A stretch of DNA of 64,000 nucleotides, from NCBI RefSeq assembly GCF_024158125.1, contig NZ_JAMZFT010000001.1, forward strand, positions 1,054,001-1,118,000, in the 5' to 3' direction. Positions 1 to 8,067 of the stretch are shown here, in pieces (position 1 is the first letter of the stretch; each line of letters begins with the position of its first letter). The DNA is from Futiania mangrovi. Its GTDB lineage: Bacteria > Pseudomonadota > Alphaproteobacteria > Futianiales > Futianiaceae. The position numbers were made by a program, and so were the translations under genes. The notes below the pieces were generated by a model. It saw only the letters and a program-made list of their open reading frames with translations, did no database searches and was not told the DNA's origin.

Positions 1-34
1 CCGCCTGTTTTCAAAGGCATCTCGGCCTCAATGA
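1..34 (+). CDS. 3' end of a probable TatD-family hydrolase (partial)
   Basis: Reading from base 2, the last ten codons are RLFSKASRPQ followed by TGA at 32-34. TatD-family metal-dependent hydrolases often end in a similar FFRLFSK tail, and a tatD gene commonly precedes the MBL-fold gene found next. The stop overlaps the next start codon as ATGA, typical of co-translated genes. Only about eleven codons are visible, so the call rests on tail similarity and context. Confidence 0.45.
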   Translation, partial: RLFSKASRPQ

Positions 35-834
35 CGACAAGATCAAAAGCGCCGCTCAAGGTCACGATCCTGGGTTGCGGGTCATCGGGCGGCGTCCCGC
101 GTGTCGGCAACGACTGGGGTGCGTGCGATCCGGCGGAGCCGCGCAACCGGCGGCGGCGCTGCTCGATCCTTGTCGAACGCGGCGAAACCGCGGTGCTGAT
201 CGACACGTCCCCGGACCTGCGGGAACAACTGCTCGATGCGGGCACGCGGCGCCTGGACGCCGTCTTCTACACCCACGATCATGCCGATCAATCGCACGGC
301 ATCGACGATCTGCGCGCACTGGCGCTGACCATGCGGCGGCGGATCGACGTCTATTCGGACGAAGCGACCGCGCGCACGCTGATGAGCCGGTTCGGCTATT
401 GCTTCGAGGAGATCCGCGGCAGCGGCTATCCGCCGATCCTGCGCCTCAACGAGATCGGCATGGAACCGCTGACCGTGGACGGGCCCGGTGGCGCCATCAC
501 GCTGACACCGTTCGAGGTGGAGCATGGCCGCATCCGCGCGCTCGGGTTCCGGATCGGGCCGGTGGCGTATACGCCGGACGTGAGCGACGTGCCGGAGGCC
601 GCGTTCGATGTGCTGGACGGCGTCGACACATGGATCGTGGACGCTTTGCGCTACACGCCGCATCCGACCCATGCGCATCTGGAGAAGACGCTGCAGTGGG
701 TGGCGCGCGTCAATCCGGCCCGCGCGGTTCTGACGAACCTGCACGTCGATCTGGATTACCACACGCTCTGCCGTGATCTTCCTGCCGGCGTCACGCCTGC
801 GTTCGACGGCATGGTGCTCATCTTCGATGTATGA
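31..834 (+). CDS. MBL-fold metallo-hydrolase, PhnP-like
   Basis: The 267-residue protein is a metallo-beta-lactamase-fold hydrolase. The dinuclear metal motif THDHADQSHG lies at residues 81-90, and an N-terminal GCGSSGGVP segment (16-24) is typical of the PhnP-like branch. Further histidines in HPTHAHLEK and NLHVDLDY near the C-terminus are likely metal ligands. PhnP is a phosphodiesterase acting on cyclic phosphates, but most homologues outside phn operons, like this one, have no assigned substrate. The start at 31 overlaps the preceding stop (ATGA), which supports translational coupling to the probable tatD. The substrate is unknown. Confidence 0.85.
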   Translation: MTTRSKAPLKVTILGCGSSGGVPRVGNDWGACDPAEPRNRRRRCSILVERGETAVLIDTSPDLREQLLDAGTRRLDAVFYTHDHADQSHGIDDLRALALTMRRRIDVYSDEATARTLMSRFGYCFEEIRGSGYPPILRLNEIGMEPLTVDGPGGAITLTPFEVEHGRIRALGFRIGPVAYTPDVSDVPEAAFDVLDGVDTWIVDALRYTPHPTHAHLEKTLQWVARVNPARAVLTNLHVDLDYHTLCRDLPAGVTPAFDGMVLIFDV

Positions 835-837
835 GTT

Positions 838-869
838 TTGTGACATAATCATCATTATGCGAATTATAT
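838..869 (+). promoter_or_regulatory. AT-rich palindrome and candidate mazG promoter
   Basis: The 35 bases after the MBL stop are unusually AT-rich for this DNA. They hold a perfect inverted repeat, CATAAT (844-849) and ATTATG (854-859), separated by four bases. A possible -35 TTGTGA (838-843) and a -10-like TTATAT (864-869) flank it, though the 20-base spacing is long. A repressor-type operator within a promoter is plausible. The regulator is not known. Confidence 0.4.
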
Positions 870-893
870 ATGCTGGAACGAAGGGTCTCCTCC

Positions 894-1745
894 ATGAGCG
901 GAACTGAGCGAACCCCTGCCGGTACCGAGCCTGGACCCAGCGACGCGGCCCGCGGCGATCTCCGCCGCATCGACGCGCTTCTCGCCATCATGGCCAAACT
1001 CCGCGATCCCGACGGCGGCTGCCCGTGGGACCTCGAACAGGATTTTTCGTCTATCGCGCCATATACCATCGAGGAAGCCTATGAGGTTGCCGACGCGATC
1101 CAGCGTGCCGACATGGCCGATCTCAAGGACGAGCTTGGCGATCTCCTCCTCCAGGTGGTGTTTCACGCCCAGATGGCTGACGAGGCCCGCCTTTTCCGGT
1201 TCGCTGACGTGGTCGCAGCCGTTTGTGAAAAGATGATCCGGCGGCATCCCCACGTGTTCGGAACCGCGCACATCGACTCGGCGGAAGGCCAGACGGTCAG
1301 CTGGGAAGCGATCAAGGCGGCCGAGCGTGCTGAGAAAGCCAAGGGCGATGCGAGCCTGCTCGACGATGTGCCGGTCGCCCTACCCGCGCTGCTGCGCGCC
1401 GTGAAACTTCAGAAGCGTGCTGCGCGTGCCCGCTTCGACTGGAACGACCCGGTGCGCGTCTTCGACAAGGTCGAGGAAGAACTTGCAGAACTGCGCGAGG
1501 CGGTCGCGAGCGGCGATGCGGCACACGTCGCCGAGGAGATGGGCGATCTGCTGTTCGTCATGGCGAACCTTGCACGCCATCTGAAGGTCGACCCGGAAGA
1601 TGCACTTCGTCAGGCCAACGCCAAATTCGTTCGCCGTTTCCACTATATCGAGCAGAATGCGGATACGCCGGACCTGGTTGCGGAACCGCTGAGCCTCGAA
1701 GCGCTCGAGGCCCTCTGGCAGGAGGCGAAGGCCAAGGGCCTCTAG
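894..1745 (+). CDS. mazG: Nucleoside triphosphate pyrophosphohydrolase MazG
   Basis: MazG hydrolyses (d)NTPs to the monophosphates plus pyrophosphate and helps clean nucleotide pools and tune stringent-response signals. Two all-alpha MazG folds are visible. The first has GGCPWDLEQ followed by the EEAYEVADA metal-binding helix. The second has VEEELAELREA and EEMGDLLFVM. The protein is 283 residues with the ATG at 894, close to the usual 260-280. That start has GAAGG about nine bases upstream. An in-frame ATG at 870 has no ribosome site and lies in the AT-rich promoter-like stretch, so I reject it. The 3' end overlaps the converging hydrolase stop by four bases. Confidence 0.95.
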   Translation: MSGTERTPAGTEPGPSDAARGDLRRIDALLAIMAKLRDPDGGCPWDLEQDFSSIAPYTIEEAYEVADAIQRADMADLKDELGDLLLQVVFHAQMADEARLFRFADVVAAVCEKMIRRHPHVFGTAHIDSAEGQTVSWEAIKAAERAEKAKGDASLLDDVPVALPALLRAVKLQKRAARARFDWNDPVRVFDKVEEELAELREAVASGDAAHVAEEMGDLLFVMANLARHLKVDPEDALRQANAKFVRRFHYIEQNADTPDLVAEPLSLEALEALWQEAKAKGL

Positions 1746-2644
1746 TCCGCCGCGCCGAAAAAGCGCGCGAGTTCGTCCGCCACCTCCTTGGGCCGTTCTT
1801 CGGGCAGGAAATGGCCGCAGTCGAGCGCCCGCCCCCGCACCTCGTGCGCCCACGGCCGCCAGAATCCGAGGTAATCGAAATCGCGCCCGTCCTTGTTGCG
1901 CCGCTCGCCCCAAAGACAGAGCAAGGGCGCGGCGATGCGCGTGCCCGCTGCCCGGTCAGCCGCATCGTTCTCGCAATCGCGCGTGGCGCCAGCGCGATAG
2001 TCCTCGCACATGGCATGACGCGCGGCGGAATCGGAAAACGCCTTCAGATAATGCGCCATCGCTTTGTCATCGAAACGAAATCCGGCCGCCGCCCAGGATT
2101 TCAGCGTCCATCGCAGATAGAACTCCGGCTCCGCGCCGATCAGGCGTTCCGGCAGGTCGAACGGCTGCGCCAGGAAGAACCAGTGATAGGTGCCGAGCGC
2201 CATGAACTTGCCCGTGCGGTCGAAGGTGTCGAGCGTCGTGGCGATGTCGAGAACCGCAAGGCGCGCAACCGCAACCGGATGATCAAGCGCAAGGCGGTAC
2301 GCGACCCGCCCGCCCCGGTCATGGCCTGCGACCGCGAACCGGTCGAAGCCCAGTTGCGCCATCAGTTCCACCATGTCGGCTGCCATGGCGCGCTTGGCAT
2401 AGGTCAGGTGCTCGGGGTCGCTCGCCGGCTTCGCGCTGTCGCCATAGCCGCGCAGGTCGGGCGCCACGACGGTGAACCGCTCGGCCAGACGCGGGGCCAC
2501 CGCGCGCCAGCAGGCACGCGATTGCGGGTAGCCGTGCAGCAGAAGGACCGGCGGCCCCTCGCCCGCGATGGAATAGGCGAACTGCCCTGCCGCGAGCCGC
2601 ACCGTCCGGTCTGCGAAGCCCGGGATCAGTGCGCCGGAACTCAC
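1742..2644 (-). CDS. Alpha/beta hydrolase, haloacetate dehalogenase type
   Basis: This 300-residue alpha/beta hydrolase has an HGYPQS oxyanion region and the nucleophile elbow GHDRGGR, with Asp109 as nucleophile rather than Ser. Arg110, Arg113, Asp133, His154, Trp155, Trp184, Tyr216 and His278 fall almost exactly where I recall the fluoroacetate dehalogenase set (D110, R111, R114, D134, H155, W156, W185, Y219, H280). It therefore probably removes halide from a 2-haloacid by an Asp ester intermediate. An epoxide hydrolase or other Asp-type activity remains possible. Translation starts at GTG, whose GTGA overlaps the hflX stop, so it is the last gene of the hfq-hflX run. Confidence 0.85.
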   Translation of the reverse strand: MSSGALIPGFADRTVRLAAGQFAYSIAGEGPPVLLLHGYPQSRACWRAVAPRLAERFTVVAPDLRGYGDSAKPASDPEHLTYAKRAMAADMVELMAQLGFDRFAVAGHDRGGRVAYRLALDHPVAVARLAVLDIATTLDTFDRTGKFMALGTYHWFFLAQPFDLPERLIGAEPEFYLRWTLKSWAAAGFRFDDKAMAHYLKAFSDSAARHAMCEDYRAGATRDCENDAADRAAGTRIAAPLLCLWGERRNKDGRDFDYLGFWRPWAHEVRGRALDCGHFLPEERPKEVADELARFFGAAD

Positions 2645-3966
2645 GCCTCGCTTCCCACTTTCAAAAGGCTCGGAAACTCCTTGAGAAGTTGGCCATATTC
2701 CTTTTCGCTCAACAACACGTCGAGATGAATCTCGCCCGTCTCCTCGTCCGGCGTGCTGCCCTGTACCTCGCCCTTGCGATAGAGCCAGGCGAGCGCCTCG
2801 CCCGCGTCCGCAGGGATGGCGAGGTGACGCAGCCGCCGCTCCTTCCGGAAGAAGCCGGCAATCGCATCGAGCAGCGCATCCATCCCCTCCCCCGTCAGCG
2901 CGGACACCGCGACGAGGCTCGGATCGCGTGCTGCACGTTCGGCCACCGCCTCCCGCTCGGGCTCGGGCAGGCGGTCGATCTTGTTGAGAACCTCCAGGAT
3001 CTCCGACTGCGCACGGGTATCGACGCCAAGCTCGTCCAGCACGCCCAGCACGTCTGCCCGCTGCGCCAGCGTCTCCGGGTGCGAGATGTCGCGCACATGC
3101 AGGATCAGGTCGGCCTCCAGCACCTCCTCCAGCGTGGCGCGGAAGGCGGCCACCAGTTCCACCGGCAGGTCGGAGATGAAGCCCACCGTGTCGGAGAGGA
3201 TGATCCGCTGTCCCGTGCCGGGCAGGACGATTGCCCGCATGGTCGGGTCGAGCGTGGCGAACAACATGTCCTTCGCCACCACCTCGGCCCGCGTCATCGT
3301 ATTGAAAAGCGTAGACTTTCCAGCGTTCGTGTAGCCCACAAGCGCAACCACCGGGTACGGCACCTTGCGCCGCGTCTTGCGGTGCTCCTCCCGCGTGCGG
3401 GCGACCTTGTCCAGTTGCTTCTTGAGGCGCGTGATCTTCTCCGCCAGCACGCGCCGATCGGCCTCGATCTGCGTTTCGCCGGGGCCGCCGAGGAAGCCCG
3501 TACCGCCGCGCTGGCGTTCGAGGTGCGTCCAGGAGCGGACGAGCCGGCTCTTCTGGTAGGTGAGATGCGCAAGCTCGACCTGCAGCGCGCCCTCGCGCGT
3601 GGCCGCCCGCTCGCCGAAGATCTCGAGGATGAGGCCGGTGCGGTCGACGACCTTCGCCTTCCAGCGGCGTTCGAGGTTGCGCTGCTGCACGGGCGTGACC
3701 GCGCTGTCGATGACGACAAGCGCGATCTCGCGGTCGTGGATCAGTTCTGCCAGTTCGTCGACCTTGCCCTCGCCGAAGACCGTGCCCGGCTTGACCTTGT
3801 CGAGCGGCACCACCGCCGCGTGCACGATGTCGACGCCGATGGCTTCGGTCAGGCCCACGGCCTCCTCCAGCCGGGACCGGGGATCGCGCGCGGCACCATC
3901 CTCACCCGCCCTTGCGGAGGCGGGACGCTTCAATGCCGGGTGAAGGACGCAGGCGCGTGTGCTCAT
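2641..3966 (-). CDS. hflX: Ribosome-associated GTPase HflX
   Basis: HflX is a TRAFAC-class GTPase that binds the 50S subunit and splits stalled 70S ribosomes under stress. An N-terminal HflX domain comes first, then a glycine-rich linker ([11 protein letters not shown]) before the G domain. The G domain has G1 [10 protein letters not shown]3 DTVGF and G4 NKID, and is followed by a short C-terminal domain. I chose the ATG at 3966 (441 residues, [10 protein letters not shown]). A TTG at 3984 is an alternative. It follows hfq by about 50 bases, the classic hfq-hflX pair, and overlaps the GTG of the downstream hydrolase by four bases. Confidence 0.95.
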   Translation of the reverse strand: MSTRACVLHPALKRPASARAGEDGAARDPRSRLEEAVGLTEAIGVDIVHAAVVPLDKVKPGTVFGEGKVDELAELIHDREIALVVIDSAVTPVQQRNLERRWKAKVVDRTGLILEIFGERAATREGALQVELAHLTYQKSRLVRSWTHLERQRGGTGFLGGPGETQIEADRRVLAEKITRLKKQLDKVARTREEHRKTRRKVPYPVVALVGYTNAGKSTLFNTMTRAEVVAKDMLFATLDPTMRAIVLPGTGQRIILSDTVGFISDLPVELVAAFRATLEEVLEADLILHVRDISHPETLAQRADVLGVLDELGVDTRAQSEILEVLNKIDRLPEPEREAVAERAARDPSLVAVSALTGEGMDALLDAIAGFFRKERRLRHLAIPADAGEALAWLYRKGEVQGSTPDEETGEIHLDVLLSEKEYGQLLKEFPSLLKVGSEA

Positions 3967-4015
3967 GCCGACACAACAGCACAAGCCAGGACCCGCGTCA
4001 CCATCGGCGCTGGGG

Positions 4016-4252
4016 TCAATCCTGCTCCTGCTCGTACAGCTGGACCGGCTGGCCGGGCATCACGGTCGAGATCGCGTGCTTGTAGACCAGCTGCGAGTGC
4101 CCGTCGCGGCGCAGCAGCAGGCAGAAGTTGTCGAACCAGGTGATGACGCCCTGCAGCTTGACCCCGTTCACGAGGAAAATCGTGACCGGAATCTTGTTCT
4201 TGCGGATCGTGTTGAGGAACGTGTCCTGAAGGTTCTGCTTGTCGTTGGCCAC
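4016..4252 (-). CDS. hfq: RNA chaperone Hfq
   Basis: Hfq forms a hexameric Sm-like ring that pairs small RNAs with mRNA targets. The 78-residue protein carries the Sm1 motif with [19 protein letters not shown] and [12 protein letters not shown]. The Sm2 core is LVYKHAIST, where E. coli has VYKHAIST. Its C-terminal tail is short, as in other alphaproteobacteria. The start codon is GTG at 4252-4250, preceded by AGGGG about ten bases upstream. It lies between the aminotransferase and hflX. The 120-base gap upstream gives room for its own promoter, though I see no convincing -35/-10 pair there. Confidence 0.97.
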   Translation of the reverse strand: MANDKQNLQDTFLNTIRKNKIPVTIFLVNGVKLQGVITWFDNFCLLLRRDGHSQLVYKHAISTVMPGQPVQLYEQEQD

Positions 4253-4372
4253 GGGTTCTGCCCCTTTTTGTTGGCGGCGGTTCGGTACGGGTTACAAAGG
4301 CGCTGATCGCTACCCCAACGGAGGCGCACAATCAACAGGCGAAAGAGACACCGGGAAATCCCCCAGCAAGTC

Positions 4373-5236
4373 TCATGCCTGCGCCAGGGCCTCCGACGCC
4401 ATTATGTAGAGTTCACGCAGCCGCATTGCCACCGATCCCGGCCTTCCATTGCCGATCACCGCATCATCGATCTGTGTCACGGGCGTGACGAAGGACGTCG
4501 CGCTGGTGATGAAGGCTTCGCGCGCGGCCTTTGCCTCCTCCACGGTGAACGGCCGCTCGATTATGTGGACGCCCGCTTCCTGGGCAACCTGCATCAGCAT
4601 CCTGCGCGTGATGCCTCCCAGAATGGCACTGTCGAGCGCGCGCGTGACCAGGTTTCCGTCCGTGTCGACGATCCAGGCGTTGGTCGAGCTTCCCTCGGTC
4701 ACATGGCCGGTTTCGTCGACCAGCCACGCCTCGTAGCCGCCCGCCTCCTTCGCCGCCTGCTTGGCAAGCACGTTCGGCAAAAGCGCGACGGCCTTGATGT
4801 CGCAGCGCTTCCAGCGGATGTCGGGATGGGTGACGGCACGCACCCCCTCCTCCGCCCGGGCCTGCGCCTTTACGAGGTCGACGGGACGTGCGGTGACGAC
4901 CAGGGAGGAGGCGGCGTGCGCCGGAAAGGCGTGGTCGCGCGGTGCCACCCCCCGCGTCACCTGGAAATAGAGCAACCCGTCGCGCAGGAGATTTCGCCGC
5001 ATCACCTCGCGCAGGACCACGCGCAGCGCCGGGCGCGCCATCGGCGGATCGATCCGCAATTCGCGCAGCGACCGGTCGAGCCGGTCGAGATGCGGCCCCT
5101 CGTCCAGCAGCCTGCCGTTCTTGACCGCGCAAACCTCGTAGACGCCGTCGGCGAACTGGTAGCCACGGTCCTCGACATGCACGCTGGCCTGCGCGTGAGG
5201 AACATAGCGGCCATTGACATAGGCGATGCGGGGCAT
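4373..5236 (-). CDS. dat: D-amino-acid aminotransferase (class IV, PLP-dependent)
   Basis: This 287-residue fold-type IV aminotransferase interconverts D-amino acids and 2-oxo acids, supplying D-alanine or D-glutamate for peptidoglycan or recycling them. The PLP lysine lies in CDIKAVALLPNVLAKQAA, very close to the DIKSLNLLGNVLAKQ segment of bacterial D-amino-acid transaminases. EGSSTNAWIV matches the cofactor phosphate-binding loop. The start at 5236 (MPRIAYVNGR) has AAGGT nine bases upstream. Longer in-frame extensions run into trkA and are not credible. A branched-chain aminotransferase-like specificity cannot be excluded. It sits between trkA and hfq. Confidence 0.88.
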   Translation of the reverse strand: MPRIAYVNGRYVPHAQASVHVEDRGYQFADGVYEVCAVKNGRLLDEGPHLDRLDRSLRELRIDPPMARPALRVVLREVMRRNLLRDGLLYFQVTRGVAPRDHAFPAHAASSLVVTARPVDLVKAQARAEEGVRAVTHPDIRWKRCDIKAVALLPNVLAKQAAKEAGGYEAWLVDETGHVTEGSSTNAWIVDTDGNLVTRALDSAILGGITRRMLMQVAQEAGVHIIERPFTVEEAKAAREAFITSATSFVTPVTQIDDAVIGNGRPGSVAMRLRELYIMASEALAQA

Positions 5237-5264
5237 GGATCGGATACCTTCTCGGGCAAACGGG

Positions 5265-6641
5265 TCAGAAATATTCGAAGCTGACGCGGAACATGTTCTC
5301 GACCTTGCGCACCATGTCCGCGGTCGCGAACAGGACCACGCGGGCGCCGGGCTTGATGACGGTGTCGCCGCGCGGAATGACGACCTGCCCGTCCTGAAAC
5401 ACACCGGCCACGATGATGCCCGGGGGCAGCGAGACCTCTTCGAGCGGCTTGCCTGTCAGCGACGAGGTTTCCAGTGCCTCCGCCTCGATCACCTCGGCGG
5501 CCCCGTCCTGCACGCTGCGCAGCGCCTTGATGCGGCCGCGCCGGACATGCTGCAGGATCTTCGACACTGTCGTCGCGCGCGGATTGATGAAGGTGTCGAT
5601 GTTCAGCGTCCGCATGAGGCTGCGGTAGTTCTCGTTGTTGATGAGCGTCACGGCCCGGCGGGCCCCCTGCCGCTTCGCAAGGACGGAGGCGAGGATGTTC
5701 ACCTCGTCGTCGTTGGTCAGCGCGACCACGGTTTCGGCATCCGCGACGCCCGCTTCCTCCAGCACCTCGCGGTCGAGCGCGTCGCCATGCAGCACCACGG
5801 TCCGCGAGAGGTGGTCGGCAACGAACTCCGCCCGCGACTTGTTGTCCTCGATCAAGCGGGCGCGAATGTGACCGCCCTCCTGCTCGATCGCCTCGGCGAC
5901 GGCGAGGCCGACGTTTCCGCCCCCCATGATGATGATGCGGCGGGCCACCTGTTCCTCGTGACCGAAAACGGCCAGCGTCCGCGGCACCATTGCGGAACGG
6001 GAGCAGAAATAGATCTCGTCGCCGGGGAAAAGCTGGTCGTCGGCCTTGGGCACGCGCATCGCGTCTTCGCGCCAGATGCCGATCACGCGGGCGTCGAGAT
6101 CGGGAAACAGCTCGGTCAGCTGGCGCAGCGGCGTGTTCACCACCGGGCAGTCGTCGTCGAGCCGGACGCCCACGACCTGAACCTTGCCATCGAGGAAGGG
6201 CAGCGTTTCGAATGCACCGGGCGCCTTGAGGCGCCGCAGCACAGACTTCGCCACCTCCATCTCCGGCGAGATGATCTCGTCGATCGGCAGATTGTCGCGG
6301 CTGAAGAGATCCCGCCACATCGGCTTGAGATAGGACTGGGAGCGGACGCGCGCGATCTTCACCGGCACATTGAAGAGGGAATGGCACACCTGGCAGGCGA
6401 TCATGTTCACCTCGTCGGAGTGTGTGACCGCAACCACCAGCTCGGCATCGCGCGCGCCCGCGCGGTCCAGCACGTCCGGGTGCGACGCGAAGCCGACGAC
6501 CCCTTGCACGTCCAGCGTGTCGGTGATCTTGCGCACGAGGTCGGGCGAGCTGTCGATCACCACGACGTCGTTTTCCTCCGCCGCAAGCTGGCGGGCAATG
6601 TTGGAGCCGACCATCCCGGCTCCGCACACGATGGCGCGCAT
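5265..6641 (-). CDS. trkA: Trk potassium uptake regulatory subunit TrkA
   Basis: TrkA is the cytoplasmic NAD(H)-binding ring that gates the TrkH/TrkG potassium channel. It is 458 residues, the same length as E. coli TrkA. Two RCK-N Rossmann halves are visible, the first starting AIVCGAGMVGSNIA and the second IIIMGGGNVGLAVA. Each is followed by an RCK-C domain. The ATG at 6641 has AGGAG eleven bases upstream. It follows ntrX closely, as in many alphaproteobacteria, so potassium uptake may be co-expressed with the NtrY/NtrX system. No trkH/trkG is in the window. Confidence 0.96.
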   Translation of the reverse strand: MRAIVCGAGMVGSNIARQLAAEENDVVVIDSSPDLVRKITDTLDVQGVVGFASHPDVLDRAGARDAELVVAVTHSDEVNMIACQVCHSLFNVPVKIARVRSQSYLKPMWRDLFSRDNLPIDEIISPEMEVAKSVLRRLKAPGAFETLPFLDGKVQVVGVRLDDDCPVVNTPLRQLTELFPDLDARVIGIWREDAMRVPKADDQLFPGDEIYFCSRSAMVPRTLAVFGHEEQVARRIIIMGGGNVGLAVAEAIEQEGGHIRARLIEDNKSRAEFVADHLSRTVVLHGDALDREVLEEAGVADAETVVALTNDDEVNILASVLAKRQGARRAVTLINNENYRSLMRTLNIDTFINPRATTVSKILQHVRRGRIKALRSVQDGAAEVIEAEALETSSLTGKPLEEVSLPPGIIVAGVFQDGQVVIPRGDTVIKPGARVVLFATADMVRKVENMFRVSFEYF

Positions 6642-6675
6642 GACGTGTCGCTCCTTTATCGGCCCCGTCGGGCCG

Positions 6676-8067
6676 TTACTCCTCGCTCTCGCCCCCACGG
6701 GCGTCGGCACCGATTCCCAGCATCTTCAGCTTGCGGTGCAGGGCCGAGCGCTCCATCCCGATGAACGACGCGGTGCGCGAGATGTTGCCGTTGAACCGCG
6801 TGATCTGTGCGACGAGATAATCGCGCTCGAACCTCTCACGGGCTTCGCGCAGCGGCAAGGTCATCAGTTGCTCGGTCCCGTTGCCGCGCAGCACGGCAGG
6901 CGCCGCATCAACGATGTCCTGAGGGATGGCCTCGGCCGTGATTGGGCCCTGCTCGCCGCGCGTCAGAATCAGCAGCCGTTCAACCACGTTGCGCAGCTGG
7001 CGCACGTTGCCGGGCCAATCGTAGCTTTGCAGCAGCGCCATGGCGTCGTCGCTCACGTCGCGCTGCGGGAAGCCAGCGCTTTCGGCCAGGGTGCGGGCGA
7101 AATGGCGCACGAGGACGGGGATGTCCTCCCGCCGCTCGGCCAGCGAGGGGATGCGCACGGGCACCACGTTGAGACGGTGAAACAGATCCTCCCGGAACCG
7201 GCCGCCCGCGATCTCCCGCGCAAGGTCGCGGCTCGTCGCGCTGATCACGCGCACGTCCACGCGCACCGGTTCGGCGCCGTTGACGCGGTGGAAGGTCTGG
7301 TCGACGAGGACCCGCAGGATCTTGTTCTGCGTCTCGGGTGGCATGTCACCCACCTCGTCGAGGAAGAGCGTCCCGCCGTGCGCCTGCTCGAAGACGCCGA
7401 TCTTCCTGGGGTGGCCGTCCTGTGCCTCGACGCCGAACAGTTCCGACTCCATCCGCTCCGGCGCGATGGAGGCCGCGTTGATCGCGATGAAGCCGCCGCT
7501 CGCCCGGCGCGAGCCGGCATGAATCATCCGCGCGACCGTCTCCTTGCCCGAACCGGCCGGTCCGGTAACCAGCACGCGGCTTCCCGTGGGGGCGATCTTC
7601 TCGACCATCCCCCGCAGCGCCATCGCAGCCGGGGATTCGCCCACCAGCACATCCGACTGACCGGAGCGCAGACGAAGCTCCGCCACCTCGCGCTTCAGCC
7701 TCGCGGCCTCCAGCGCGCGGGCGATGATCAGCAGAAGCTGGTCGATCTTCAGCGGCTTCTCGATGAAGTCATAGGCGCCGGCGCGTATCGCGGACACCGC
7801 GACCTCGATATTGCCGTGGCCCGATATGATGACGACGGGAACGTCGGGCGTGTTCCGCTTCACCTCCTGTAGCACCTGCAGCCCGTCGAGGCGGGAGCCC
7901 TTGAGCCAGATGTCGAGGAGCACCAGCGACGGCTTGCGCATCGCGATCTCGCGCAGCGCGGTATCGGCATCGCCGGCCGTGCGTGCCTCGTAGCCCTCGT
8001 CCTCCAGGATGCCAGAGATCAGGTCGCGGATGTCCGCTTCGTCGTCGACGATCAGGATGTCCTTCAT
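6676..8067 (-). CDS. ntrX: Nitrogen assimilation response regulator NtrX
   Basis: NtrX is the partner of the NtrY kinase. The 463-residue protein has a receiver domain with acidic pocket VDDE (7-10), phospho-acceptor Asp52 and the switch Lys in FIEKPL. An AAA+ domain with Walker A GPAGSGKE (169-176) follows, and then a Fis-type helix-turn-helix ending GMERSALHRKLKML. The sigma54-contacting GAFTGA loop is missing. After ESELFG comes VEAQDGHPRKIG, as is usual for NtrX, so it probably does not activate sigma54 in the classical way. Its ATG overlaps the ntrY stop as ATGA. Confidence 0.95.
   Translation of the reverse strand: MKDILIVDDEADIRDLISGILEDEGYEARTAGDADTALREIAMRKPSLVLLDIWLKGSRLDGLQVLQEVKRNTPDVPVVIISGHGNIEVAVSAIRAGAYDFIEKPLKIDQLLLIIARALEAARLKREVAELRLRSGQSDVLVGESPAAMALRGMVEKIAPTGSRVLVTGPAGSGKETVARMIHAGSRRASGGFIAINAASIAPERMESELFGVEAQDGHPRKIGVFEQAHGGTLFLDEVGDMPPETQNKILRVLVDQTFHRVNGAEPVRVDVRVISATSRDLAREIAGGRFREDLFHRLNVVPVRIPSLAERREDIPVLVRHFARTLAESAGFPQRDVSDDAMALLQSYDWPGNVRQLRNVVERLLILTRGEQGPITAEAIPQDIVDAAPAVLRGNGTEQLMTLPLREARERFERDYLVAQITRFNGNISRTASFIGMERSALHRKLKMLGIGADARGGESEE

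Noticed and set aside
2629-4143. A 504-codon + strand reading frame opposite hflX and hfq
   Set aside because: Long antisense frames are expected in GC-rich DNA. HflX and Hfq on the - strand have full family motifs, and this frame encodes Arg/His-rich sequence with no recognisable domain.
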